This document shows, piece by piece, positions 35,933-48,250 of a DNA stretch of 64,000 nucleotides. Under the pieces are notes generated by a model that made no database searches, was not told where the DNA came from, and was given only the letters and a program-made list of their open reading frames with translations. The translations under genes were made by a program, and so were the position numbers. Each line of letters opens with the position of its first letter. The stretch's first letter is position 1. The stretch is from Mikania micrantha. Lineage: Eukaryota; Streptophyta; Magnoliopsida; Asterales; Asteraceae. The stretch covers positions 34,229,445 to 34,293,444 of the forward strand of contig CM018690.1 of assembly GCA_009363875.1 (NCBI GenBank). Reading direction: 5' to 3'.

Positions 35933-36810
35933 GTAGTTTAAAGCTTAAAACACTTTCTTCGGTTTATATCAATCTTCTTTCAAGGCTTTCTATATTTTTA
36001 ATACTTTGACCGGAAATAAAAATAAGAATCAAGTTTTTTTTTCTTTTTTTCCCGGTCTATGAGGTTTAATGAAATTAGCATATGAAATCTTATTTTTTCA
36101 GGTTTGTGTTTAGATTTTATATTTGTGTTTACATTTTATATATTTTTAATACTTTAGTCGGATATAAAAATACATTTGAGTTATTTTTGTATGAGGTTTG
36201 ATTGAAAATTGCTACATCAGTTTAAAGTTTGAACTTCAGAGTTACAAAATTTTTTCATTTAGTCTTTGTGGTTTGTATTTTGTTGTCATTTGACTCAGAA
36301 CTCACTAAAACTATTAAAAAACTTTGTTAATTGGGGCCAGAGTTGCGAAAAGTTCTCGACAACGCTATCTCTAAGTGTCTAAGGTTGTATAAAAGTAACC
36401 TGTGGATACAGGAATAGTTATGGTAGATAAAGGTTTTGAATCTTTGTGTTCTGGCTAAATTTAATTAAAATGACATCTTAGATTTAATAGGGCTAGGAAA
36501 AAAATATATTTTTACTGTTGAAACAAGTTGCTATTAGCTTATATACAAATAAATATATTGTACACTCTCTCTCAACCCTCCGTCTCCTCCCCCTCCTTCA
36601 GATAACCCCTATTGCCAAATAATTAGTGTTCTTTCTTATCTTTCATGGATTTAGATTAGAGAGAAATTTATGTAAGTGAATTGATTATTTTTATATTAAA
36701 ATGAATTATTGTGAGATGCCTTCATGTAGATAGTTCTATGTAAAGGCACTATTATTCATAAAAATGCTATGATGAAGGGACCTAAGAAATGGTAGGTAAG
36801 AATTTAAATT

Positions 36811-37025
36811 TAAGGACCAATGATTTTCGGCTTAAGTAGTTTGGGGAGGTATCCTGCGTCTTTAATATTGGGGAGGTCACGGGTTCAAGTCCTGGCATGG
36901 ACAAAATTGGGGTTCTATACTGGGCTAGAGGTTTTATCTCACCTATGGTGGGTTTTCTCCTATTGAGTACGGATATGATCAGGTAGGTCTTTGACCCGTC
37001 AGTGATCCAAATTGAAGTTAAAAAA
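36811..37025 (+). mobile_element. tRNA-type SINE
   Basis: Box-B-like GGTTCAAGTCC at about 36881 in a GGTCACGGGTTCAAGTCCTGG context, body with GGTGGGTTTTCTCC, and an A-rich end. Flanks AAGAATTTAAATT/AAGAATTTAGATT look like an aged duplication. Same family as 10734 and 62132. Confidence 0.65.
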
Positions 37026-37093
37026 AGAATTTAGATTGAAGATTGTAACTTCAATCACATGTTAGAGTTGAAAGAAAAAGGTTAATAAACAAA

Positions 37094-37370
37094 CAAACAA
37101 ACAAACTTACCCAGTATATTCCCACTTTTCAATAGGATCTGGGGCAAGGATGGACACAAACCGTACTTCTATCCCAGTTGGGATAGAGAGGCTGCTCCGA
37201 AGGAGTCCACGGCTCAAAGTTATCGTTTGAAGTCGATCATCTCAACTTTTTTAACGTTATTTTCACAAAACAAGTAAAATAACGTTAAAATTAGTGCAAT
37301 TTTGCTTTGGCCCCTTGTAGACCAACACATATATATACATTATATGTGTGCACCACAAATGAGGCGTTAA
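37094..37370 (-). mobile_element. SINE (Au-like family)
   Basis: Flanked by a perfect 13 bp duplication GTTAATAAACAAA (37081-37093, 37371-37383). Carries CTATCCCAGTTGGGATAG and AACGTTATTTTCAC-type blocks shared with 5263, 42030 and 62765. AAAC repeats at the left are the minus-strand tail. Confidence 0.8.
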
Positions 37371-37660
37371 GTTAATAAACAAAAAGCATTTAATAAAAAC
37401 ACTTCACTTCTTAACCAAATATTATTTGTTATTATATTAGGGACTTAGGGTGGGGGGCTCGCGTACTAATCTTACATTTCTTACAATTTGATATCATCGT
37501 TCTTTAGAGTTGATTACTCTTTTGGTCATTGTGGTTTGCTCTTATTTAATTATTGGTTTCTATGTTTCATAAATAACTCTTATGGTATCAAATTTAGATA
37601 TTTGTAACACATATAGTCTTTAGTTCATCAAATTATCTTTACATACTTGCCCAAATTACC

Positions 37661-37930
37661 CTCACATAAGGGCTATATATATGTGTTACAATGTTTAAAG
37701 TTTGAGACTATATGTGATATATGTAATTTATGAAACATTGAAACCTAGAGACCAATAGTGAAATACTAACAAATTATAATGATTATCTAAGTAATTTACT
37801 CTCACATAAGGGCTATATATATGTATTACAATGTTTAAAGTTTAAGACCATATGTGATATATGTAATTTATGAAACCTAGAGACCAATAGTGAAATACTA
37901 ACAAATCATAATAATTATCTAAGTAATTTA
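37661..37930. repeat. 140 bp tandem duplication
   Basis: CTCACATAAGGGCTATATATATG begins at 37661 and again at 37801. The second unit has a short internal deletion. The wider region (37500-37930) has GATTACTCTTTTGGTC- and AAGTAATTTACTC-type ends resembling the 52477 Mutator-type MITE. Confidence 0.75.
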
Positions 37931-38284
37931 CTCTCATTTTCTAATACAGGGTAGAGGTAAGATTGTCTACATTTTACACTCCTCAGACCCTATCTTAACT
38001 TTGCTAATGATGGATATACTGAGTACGATGATGAAACATTGTTACTTAGTAAAGAATTTAAAGTGTTATAGTAGTTTCTAACTTCTCATCTTTCTCTTAT
38101 ATTGGTCATAGGTTTTTTCATAAATTATTCATATGGTCCTTAGGCTTCATAAAACTTGTTTTCGTTTTTATGATCTAAAAATTATATGTGTTAAAAATGT
38201 TTAAAAATTTAGAATCATATGATTAATTTATGAAAACTATAGATTAAAAATAAAATAATAACAAACCATAAGGTCTATCTTGAC

Positions 38285-39126
38285 AATTTCCTCTATATAT
38301 CATATAATATAATTCTTTTATAATAAATAAAAGTATATTTGTCACTTGTCACATTATCATGTTTTAATTGACACTTGTCACTTTTTTTTATCATCCGACT
38401 TGATTTCTCTTTTATTAAATAACTATATTATTTATCCTATTAAATAATTATAAAATTAATAAGTAATAATATTATTTGACTTTTTTCATACTAGAAAATA
38501 ATTTTTGGTATATTAAAAATAAATAATTTTATTAAAAGAAACTCTAAAAAAAGTTTATAATACATGAAATTTTCTAAAAAACAATATTTAAAAAATAAGA
38601 AATATTTTAAATTAATACTTTTATAAAATAAAAGTTTTATAAAAAAATGTTTTCTCAAAAAACATTTATTAAAAAATAAAATAAACTATAAATCAAAGTT
38701 TTAACATAATGGGATTTTTATAAACAATTGATGTTATCTTAAAAAAATGTTTAGTAATTTCTTCTAAAACCATAAGTTATAAAAATAATAGGAAAGTTAA
38801 AATTTTAGTTTTTTATGTTTAATGATATTTTCATCTAAGTAATTTGACTTTTATAATTATATAAATGTTGCAACATATAGTTTTTTAAAAACTAACTGAA
38901 GTTTTTAACATCAATTAACTTAAAAAGTTTTATTGTTACAAATGAAGAAGGTTAAGTTTATTTCTTTAGTTATTGAAATTTTAACTATTGTTTTATTACT
39001 AAAAATAATTATTAATACTTATTTTAATCAATGTCTGTCAAAATATTATTTTATAATTTTTAAATTTTTATGACTAATTATTTAATATTTTATTATTCAA
39101 TACGTTTAATACATGGGTGATTAACT
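38285..39126 (+). mobile_element. Possible Helitron remnant
   Basis: Starts TCTATATATCATATAATATA and ends CGTTTAATACATGGGTGATTAACTA, resembling a decayed Helitron hairpin plus CTAG end. Interior is extremely AT-rich. The terminal CTAG is not intact. Confidence 0.3.
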
Positions 39127-39788
39127 ATGCATACATATTTATATTTACATATGTATGTGTATAATGTGTGCATTTTGGTTTGAACAATGAGCCCATCCGC
39201 AACTTTTGTTTTTATTCTAGTTTTTTATAATACATGGAATTGATAAAATGAGGACTACATATTGTAAGAAACTAAGAACTAGGAGAACACATAACAAAAT
39301 AGTCAAAATCAATATTTAGTACGTACGGAAAATACATGAATATAAAATATTACATGATTTATCTTTTCAATTAATACATTCATCTTTTTTCACTCATCTC
39401 TATTTTCTGAGTTAATCTTAAAAAGTTTTGTAAACATTCGTTAGTGGCAAGAACTGACACAAGTGTAAATATAAAATGCTTATAATATGCAAATACCTTT
39501 AAATATACACATACAAATTAACTTAACAATGTTGTATTTTAATAATAATGCTAGTTATCTAAACGAATGAATTATTTTAATTAGTTTCTTACGAGTTCTT
39601 ATAGTTTTCATAATATTTATAAGTTATCATTTGATTTCTCCTTTTATAGATATATATTCTTATTTTAAAGAAAACTAAGAAAACTTATATTAACCAATCA
39701 ATATTGAACTTTTTTTCATGTATTTTTTGTAGGAACACCGTTCACAAAATAAACAAATACTTTTATTATCAATTACTCGAATTACAAT

Positions 39789-40230
39789 TCAGATAAATAC
39801 AAAATCTAAAATAAAGTAATACAAGAAATATAAAAATGCTAAAATTGAAATTACAAGAAGAAATATAAAACAAGATGAAACGAATTGAAATGAATTCGGT
39901 AGCTGATGATTTATGTTCAACAGAGGTCCCTTAAAACATATTTCGGGCCACCCAGGTGAACCCGATTGTTTCCCAGGGTACAACAGCCGAAGCAGTGTGT
40001 ACTGCCGGAGTTAACCAAAAAACCTGAAACTTCACCTGAAACAAGAGTGTTTCACACGAGAACCGATCGTTGTATGTTGTTGAGAATTCAACAAAGCAAA
40101 TGATTGTGTTTGGAACCTTTGGAGCTTGTGTGTATATATCTCAAGTGGTGCAGTGATCTCAAATTTTAGCAACTTCAACAAGAGGCCAAATGCCTCTATT
40201 TATACTTGTAGTCTTGGCATTTCAAAGGTT
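39789..40230 (-). promoter_or_regulatory. TATA-type promoter and transcribed-like region, origin unknown
   Basis: On the minus strand a clear TATA motif (AAGTATAAATAGAGGC, about 40189-40204) is followed by a less AT-rich region with a 64-codon frame (39983-39789). The layout resembles an LTR U3-R-U5 or an orphan gene 5' end. I do not recognise the short peptide and would not call it a gene. Confidence 0.3.
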
Positions 40231-40287
40231 GCCATTATGCCCACTAACAAGCATATTTATGGCCAATTCATTACAATTGCCCACTAA

Positions 40288-40590
40288 GACCATCCACAGC
40301 GGTCACCCCACTGAAAATCACTCCCCACTGAAATTTTCTGCCACGTCATCACCCCACTGAAAACCAAAAAACCCAACAGTGGTCACCCCACTGAAAACCC
40401 TTCCCCACTAATTCACATCACCCACTTGAATTTTGATTGGACCAATAAGAGTGAAGGGAAATCAACGGCGAGCGGGAGCCGTGGAACCCTCCCGGGCGGG
40501 AGCCGTGGCTGCGGGTGGCGGTGTTCCCGCTACACCCCGCCGAAATTTGGGGAGGCCGCCGGGCCAGCGGCTTAACCGTTGTGGTAAGCC
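40288..40590. mobile_element. PIF/Harbinger (Tourist-like) MITE, GC-rich
   Basis: Ends GACCATCCACAGCGGTCACC and GCTTAACCGTTGTGGTAAGCC are imperfect inverted repeats, flanked by TAA on both sides (40285-40287, 40591-40593), the 3 bp duplication of this superfamily. The GC-rich right half contains a direct repeat of CGGGAGCCGTGG. Frames of 60-77 codons on both strands here are artefacts. Confidence 0.75.
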
Positions 40591-41540
40591 TAACAAGCAA
40601 ATGAGAAGTTTATCATTTTCTTTTTCCCTTTTCTTTTCACACAAAATTCCAACATTTTTATTATAAAGATAAAAATATTATAAAACAATTAATAAAAATA
40701 TGTAAATCATGAAATTACGTATGCATAACCCACAACGTTTCGTATGTAATCATAATATTAAATAAATGTAACTCATATAATATAAATATATGTAATAACA
40801 TGAGGCACATTTTTTTATGTTTTTCTTTTTGTTTATATTTTTGACCTTATAATAAAAACAAATAAAAAGTTTAAAAACAAAATTGATTGATAATGATTGT
40901 AATTAATTTTCTATGTTTTTTCTAGAATGAAAGCTTTTGTAAACCCTCCACACACACGTATAAAACACAAGCAAAATGCTACTTACAGTTTCACGTGTAG
41001 GGAGGGTGACTTAAAAAAAACAAACATATACAAATAACATAAAGTAGATATCATTGGCTAATGATCGAGTCCTATATCAATTGATTTAAAATGAGATAAT
41101 CCCATGATTTTATTAATATGTCACTAGAGACAATATATTTTAGGTGAGTAAAGGGTTTTGCCATAATGGATATTCAGATGGTGGGTTTCCTTTGCAATGC
41201 TAAGAGAGCCAAGTCACCAGCGTTGTCTACGTTTCGCAATCGTAGGTAATCATCATTGGGTTTACCCAGGTGAGCGGGCTTAAATAGTATTCTTTGGTCA
41301 TTAAAAAGGTATGATTAGCCTCTTATGCGTAAATAAAATAAGGGGTTTTTACATATTTCTCCCTCCTAATTTGTAAAATTACATATTCCTTCAAAACATG
41401 CTTTAAGAGCATTGTACATTATGCATTGAAAAATTTGTACGTAAGTGAAATATGTAATTTTTTTAAGTTAGGAAGGGGAAATATATAATTCTTTCATAAT
41501 TTTCATATATTCCTTAAAATCTAACTTTTATCATACTTTT

Positions 41541-41890
41541 ACTAGAGGTGTAAATTTTTACCCATATCAAAAGAAATGGGTTGATTTGGGTAAACAATTG
41601 TATCATAATGGGTTGAAATAAGTAACATCATAATATTGAATGGGTTGAGATGGATAACACTTAAACACAATGTAGGTCAAGATGGGTAACCAAAAAACTA
41701 TGTAAATGCAATTGATTCAAACACTTATAACGCATCTTAAGTTTAACTAAATTAATGTTTTTTAAGAACAAACCATTTAGACCCGAACCGATTTTGCTTA
41801 AAACTCGTTCTAACCCGCACTCATCCTAACCCGAACCTGTTCTAACCCGTTACCCAACCTGATCCAACCCGCCCATTTTGCCAGGCATAC
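41541..41890. mobile_element. Possible hAT-like MITE
   Basis: Begins TAGAGGTGTAAATTTTTACCC and contains GGGTTGAAATAAG- and AACCCGTT-type repeats, similar in style to the 59281 element. The right end is unclear. Confidence 0.35.
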
Positions 41891-42029
41891 TTTTTACAAA
41901 AACTTCTATCAACAATCAAGTTCTTAGAGATATGCAAAATTAATAGATCCTACCTGATATGTTCATCTTGCGTCAGAATAACACTTAATTATTTGAATAG
42001 GTCCGACTAAAATGATCCTCCTCATATGT

Positions 42030-42212
42030 CATCATCATCATCGTACTCAGTATATCCTACCATCAGCAAAGTTAAGGTGAGGTCTAAGTAGGGTAAGATG
42101 TAAACAGCATTACCTCTACCTTGTAAGAATAGAGAGGCTGCTTAACGTTATTTTTACAAAAATTAAGTAAAATAACATTAAAATTAGTGCAATTTTATTT
42201 TTATCCTTCAAA
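42030..42212 (-). mobile_element. SINE (Au-like family)
   Basis: Perfect 16 bp duplication GATCCTCCTCATATGT (42014-42029, 42213-42228). Carries TACTCAGTATATCC at its left (the minus-strand 3' end) and GAGAGGCTGCTT and AACGTTATTTTTAC blocks of the family. Confidence 0.85.
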
Positions 42213-42228
42213 GATCCTCCTCATATGT

Positions 42229-43700
42229 GTACAACTAAAATGCAGTGATGACAACCACTTATGAGATAGGCACATTTATAGGATATCTAAAAGATTGGTA
42301 TGTAAAGTGTCAAAGCGATAATCTTGATTACCGGTTAATGTATGGTTGATGGTGTAGTAAAGGCTTATATGTTATGATGTGCTACAAAATGTGATTTATA
42401 GGTGAAGCTCTTCATACGAGACGATTATAAACCATGAATAGACCACATCATTTAACCATCTTAGATACTATGATATGTGATGTTAAAAAGGTTAAGTTAA
42501 ACTATGAGTGGTTTGTTAATGGATGGTATAAGGCTATACGCCTTTGTGTATGATATATGTGAATATTTATGATATGATATACGTAAACCTTAATGCTATG
42601 ACATAAGCAAACTTGTATGTTAATGCAAAAGCTTTAATGATAATTGCAAAACTAGAACTTACAAACATAAACTATATTGATTTTATATCATGTCAGGTTA
42701 TGTTGCCTATGTAATGTAGTGTTCGGTTTAAGAACTACATATGTTTATGAATTGTCAACTGTAGGACCTCACAGATTTGAAATCTTACACCTAAATGCCT
42801 GAATTTGATGTGCATCACAATCAATGTCTCATCACTCTAAACAAACATTCCTCACTACTTGAACTTGGTTAGCTGTGGGAACAACTTGACCTTCAATAGC
42901 CATTTAGGTGTTCTCATAGTTTGCACCACTAAAGTTATAGTAAACTGACTTTTGTGTAAGTCTTTATACTCTAAGGTTGCTTGTTGCTTGTCTAGTCTCT
43001 CAATTAGACCCCACTTACACTGTGTAATCAATATCATCTTGATATGAGCTAGTTTAGGTTTACAAATCTAGTCGAGCTTGTATTGATGCTCTCAAGCTTC
43101 AATACAAGCTCAAGCCCGAGTTCATTTAAGGTTAGCTTGATTCAAGATTTTCAGTAAAGCGAACCAATCTCACCATGGCTGAAGAAAAACTCAACCTGTT
43201 CACACGTCAATTCTAATTACAACCATTAGAGACGACAATTATCTCTAGATACTCGTGAATGAAGATTCATGGGTTGAACTTGGAAAAATAAAATCACTTG
43301 TCTCGAAGAACTTGGGCTAAACCCATGTGATGTGAACTCAAAATCTGAAATTGACTATCCAAAGTCAAAGTCTTTTTCGGATTTCCCTAGGAAACTTGCT
43401 TACACATTACTCTATCCTTCGATTGTCACTTCCAACGTTGCTAACCATCTTCATTCTTCACACTTTGTGCATTTCCCTCATTGTTTTTGTTTTGTTTGAT
43501 TCTCTCATGTTACATATTTGTTGCATTAAAAGATACAGATACAGATGCACATCTATGGGCTTTGTCTTGATGCAATATTGCTTCTTTCACATAGATTAGA
43601 CCCCACTATCAGCTGCTGGCGATTTCATGTTACTACACCTGCACACAACAAAGCCGCCTCCTACAACGTGTTTAGCTTCACATAGATACAAGTAAAGAAA
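42229..43700. other. Intergenic, upstream of the expansin gene
   Basis: No supported gene. Frames of 60 and 82 codons here show no recognisable domain and look like chance. Confidence 0.5.
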
Positions 43701-43712
43701 TTAAATAAATAA

Positions 43713-43770
43713 ATTTAATATATTTAAATGTGCTTTTACCCAATTACCCTTCTCAACCATCTATTTATTC
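43713..43770 (+). promoter_or_regulatory. Candidate core promoter of the expansin gene
   Basis: Two TATA-like motifs lie upstream of the ATG: AATATATTTAAA (about 43716) and CTATTTATTCC (about 43758). The second, about 75 bases before the ATG with CT-rich sequence after it, is the likelier. Confidence 0.4.
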
Positions 43771-43832
43771 CCACCTTAACTCCCTCCACATTTCATCCCC
43801 ACTTCATTCTCATCCACCATTTGTGTAGCAAA

Positions 43833-44780
43833 ATGACTCCAATTGGGATTCTAGCGGTGGGTATTCTGTCAATGGCATCTATGGTCCAGGGGAACATTTA
43901 TGGAGGCTGGGTTGATGCTCATGCTACCTTCTATGGAGGTGGTGATGCTTCTGGCACAATGGGTAAAACTATATAAACACAACTTATTTTAATTTAAATA
44001 AATACTATTATTATGTTATTTGTAAAGATTACAAGGATGAAACTGAAACTGTTTTTCTTAGGTGGGGCTTGTGGGTATGGGAACTTGTACAGTCAAGGGT
44101 ACGGTACAAACACAGCAGCATTGAGTACAGCATTATTCAACAATGGAATGAGTTGTGGAGCTTGCTTTGAAATCAAGTGTGCAGGTGCACAAAAATGGTG
44201 TCACCCAGGTTCTATTGTAGTCACTGCCACTAATTTCTGCCCTCCAAACAATGCCTTACCTAACAATGAAGGAGGATGGTGCAATCCTCCACAACATCAT
44301 TTTGATCTCTCTCAGCCTGTTTTTCAACAAATGGCTCAATATAGAGCTGGAATCGTTCCTGTTCATTACAGAAGGTTTTAATTTCATGCAAGAATCAATA
44401 AAAATGCACAAACTTCATAAAAAAAATCTTGAAATTAAAGTGAAATTTTGATTCTTGTGTGTGTTTTTCTCAGGGTACCATGTATCAAGAAAGGTGGGAT
44501 GAGGTTCACAGTGAATGGGCACTCATACTTCAACTTGGTGCTGATTACAAACGTGGGTGGAGCAGGGGATGTAACATCGGTTGCAATCAAAGGTTCGAAG
44601 ACCAGATGGATACCCATGTCAAGAAACTGGGGCCAGAACTGGCAGAGCAACTCGAATCTTGACGGGCAGGCTTTATCTTTCAAGGTGACAACCAGTGATG
44701 GACGTACAGTCGTCTGCAACAACGCAGTCCCCGCCGGATGGTCCTTCGGCCAGACGTTCACCGGTGGGCAGTTCACTTAG
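43833..44780 (+). CDS. Alpha-expansin (three exons)
   Basis: Cell-wall-loosening protein of the EXPA family, secreted to the apoplast, where expansins allow slippage between cellulose and matrix glycans without known hydrolysis. Exons 43833-43962, 44062-44374 and 44474-44780, with GT-AG introns of 99 bp each, give 249 residues, the usual EXPA size. Residues 1-20 form a signal peptide (hydrophobic, ending VQG). The N-terminal GH45-like domain has [20 protein letters not shown] (31-50), the Cys-rich core, and the HFD motif at 123-125. The C-terminal cellulose-binding-like domain has NWGQNWQSN (199-207) and ends GWSFGQTFTGGQFT. The start is chosen because it directly precedes the signal peptide; the upstream in-frame ATG at 43728 would add an unlikely leader. 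The gene appears intact. The exact EXPA number cannot be assigned from one sequence. Confidence 0.97.
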
Positions 44781-45383
44781 GCATTTCGTCGAACAGTTAG
44801 CACCCATGAAAAGGGCTCGTATTAGAGAGGCTCTTTTCTAAGCTAATTAAGTTCTTTTATGTTTTCGTAGTTGTGTGTGCGTTTGCCGCTATCTTTTTCT
44901 TCTGTTTTTGGGTGGAGGAGAGAGACGGAATACGGTGGATTCCGGCGGCAGAATTATGTTTAGGTTTAGGGTTCCGGTGGTGAAATGGGTTAAATTTGCA
45001 TCGTAATTTGTGAAGAAAAACAGGTTTTTTTAGCAGCTGATGAGTGAGTCTGTGTGGTAATGTCGCACCGCTTGTTTGTCTGTGTGCTGTTCCTTTGTGT
45101 TCCATAAATGAATGATGTGTACAGTGTCAGTCTGCAAACTCTTTTTATGTGAAATCTCAGTTCATCTCTGTCACTCAAAATGGCCACGTTTCTTGCATAT
45201 TGTCTACTTATTGCATGCTATTACATTCAATCGTATACTTGATGACCAATGATAATGTACAAATGCTAATGCATCATGAAAAAATGTTATGCTCGCCTTA
45301 CCACATCTTCAATTCAGAAAGAAAAAAAACATTACCGATTAAAAACAAACCGTAAACAAACCGAATGAACACGAATTGAATAA
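44781..45383. other. Expansin 3' region
   Basis: Probable 3' UTR. An ATAAATGAAT motif near 45104 could act in polyadenylation. No other gene seen. Confidence 0.45.
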
Positions 45384-45638
45384 CTTTTGCTTGTGATTGT
45401 TGCATTGTAAACGAAGTGAATGAACATGAACCACTCTTGCTTATTATTGTTTGTTTAATATATAACTTATTTGTTAATGTTTCATTGGAATGCTAACTAA
45501 ATAAATGAAAACTATTGTTCATGTTCGTTTAACAAGATATATATTATAAATTATTAGATATATAGTTTAACTGTTATGATAAAAACTAAAAATTTAATAA
45601 AATAACACACATTTAATTAATAAACATAATAAACAAAC

Positions 45639-45831
45639 TAGTGGCGGAGCTTGGGCAAAGTGAGAGAGGGGACGGAAATTTTCGAAACCCAGAATACATG
45701 TTAATTTTTTGAAGTCAGGGGCGAAACCGCGATTTTTAGCTAAAAATAACATTTCGGCCGAAAAATTTACATTACGGACGAAAAAATAGGGGGGGCGGTC
45801 GCCCCCCGGCCCCTATTAACCTACGCCCATG
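45639..45831 (+). mobile_element. hAT-like MITE (TAGTGGCGGAGC family)
   Basis: 193 bp, exact 8 bp duplication AAACAAAC (45631-45638, 45832-45839). Ends TAGTGGCGGAGC and CTACGCCCATG. A GC-rich short palindrome (GGGGCGGTCGCCCC) lies near the right end. A second member in reverse is at 57123-57305. The empty site is in copy A near 2258. Confidence 0.87.
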
Positions 45832-47009
45832 AAACAAACATAAATAACATAAAAAAACACATTATTGAACATTTACGAATATATTGAACAGGCAAGTTCT
45901 TTGCTTATTTTTGTTCATTTAATTAAACGAACAAAAAATTAATTTTAATGTATTATTTGTCACATGTAGCTATATAGACAAACATTAATTTTTGTAACTC
46001 TCTCGTTTGTATAAATAATAATAATCTAGGACGTTTATGAATTAATTATGTTATAAACACAATAACCACTCTAGCTATTCAAATTTTATACAATGATATT
46101 ACATTAATTAATTGATTATAATAGCGATAATGTTGGTAATACTAAAATTTTATATAATAATATTAATTGCTTAATTAATTATATTAACATTAATAATTGT
46201 AATATAAAGTAATGATTTTTATATCAAGTTTGTGAAGATGTTTTTAAAAGCTTTTTTTGTTTTTTCCTTTAAAAGGATTAAGGAAACAAGTTATAGTAAA
46301 AAGCCATAAGCTATTTCAAACAAGCTAAATACAAACACCCTTAATACTTTTCAGATCATACTTTTCTTTTATTAGTATTTCTTTCATTCTCTTGAGCTAT
46401 GTAATTAACAAATACCTTAAGATTTCTAGCCTAACAGTATCTTCTTAACTTCTTTTTATAAAAGATTTTGGTTTCGAGTCTCTTTATAAGCAATTTGCTC
46501 CTATATGAACATAATGTTTTTCCAATAGACATAGCCTAAGAGATGGGGTTTCTTCTTAAAAGTAGGAATTAAACCAGATGTATCCCTAAGTGACCAAATA
46601 CATTGTCTAAAAAATGCTAACGAAAAGAGGCCCTAGACACTCGTAGTTCATTGTTGTTAAAAGAAATGTAATTAAAAAAATAAAAAGTTATCCCTTGTTG
46701 CATATATAATGCACTTTATCAATTTATCATAGACTATTTGTTCCATGTTGCGTCACGTCAAGTCGAGTGGTTTTAATTATCATCATATTTAGTCGATAAT
46801 CTATTGTCATTGATATTATTATATATGTGGATTTGCTTGTTTAAACTTTTTGAGATGACTCAAGATGTAACATAGAACAAATAGTTCGACCTTGGAAACT
46901 GCATTGCAAAATTTTCCTCTTTTTCATATCTTATTACATTTAATTTGATTCATTTGTGAAGACTACGTATTAAATCATATCGTTTAATATTAGGAATACA
47001 AACAACTCG

Positions 47010-48196
47010 TGTGACATCCGGTATTTTACGAACGATGAGTCGTAAAAGGTTAGTGTACTAAACTTAATTTATTTGACGCTATAATAATTTAATATAAATT
47101 ATTAAATTAAAGTTGTGGTTACCTGTCTAGCACAGAGTGTGTTTAAATGCATGGAATTGCATTTGGTGAATTTTTGAAATTTCGGTACCGTTCGGCGGTG
47201 TTTAAACGAACGTTGGTGACTACTCGGTTAACGAATTTAGTTTAATGCTTGGTTTAGCATAAAATAATAAGTCATAAATGAATAAATTTAATTGACGATG
47301 AAAAACCGTGGGTTTTGATATTAACTGTTGATTTTACTGACAACCGACTTTATCTGTGATCTGCCGGATAAAATGGATTAAATTATTTAGATAATATGTA
47401 AGGTCATTATTTTTGACTAAAATTTGATCGTTTTAGTACGATTAAATATTCTATTAATTTTAGAATAAAAATCGAAATTTTATTAAATTTCCGGTACAAG
47501 GTTTATACACAGTAGGACTCAGAATATACCTGTTTTTACCTGTATTTTGATAGTTTATAACCATATGAAGACAAGTGTCTTACACATGGTAAAAGGTGGT
47601 AATGATTTGGATCTTTTAAATCCAAGAAAATCTCAACATAATGATGCATTCACTTTCCCACAAGAAAAACCTTCACATCTTCCAATCTCTCTCTCTCTCT
47701 CTCACGTACAACTCCCTCTCTATACAATTCCACCATTTTCTTTTAATTCAAAAGCTTCATCTTCTTCTTCATAGTAAGAGCTATTGGGTGATTTTTGGAG
47801 TTTTGACAAATCTTTGATCAAGAAACTTTCACTTGTTGAATACATTAAGGTAAACTCTTAACTACTTTTTATGGGTTTTTATTCAACTTGTTCACCTAAA
47901 ATAATGTGTTTAAATCAAGTGGGTTTTAATGTAAAAGATGATAATATGAATGTGTGTGTGAGTCATAACAATATATATACATATGTATGTAAATGACGTG
48001 AATGTATATATATATATGGGTGTTTAATACTTTCAAAAAAAATATATATATATACATACATGCATACATACATGATGAATGTTTTCATTTTGGATGGTGA
48101 TTTTAATCACATGCATGTACATATACATGCATATATATGTATGTGTATGTGTATGTGATATAAGTACATGCATGAATGTATATGTATATGTATGTG

Positions 48197-48250
<54 letters not shown>

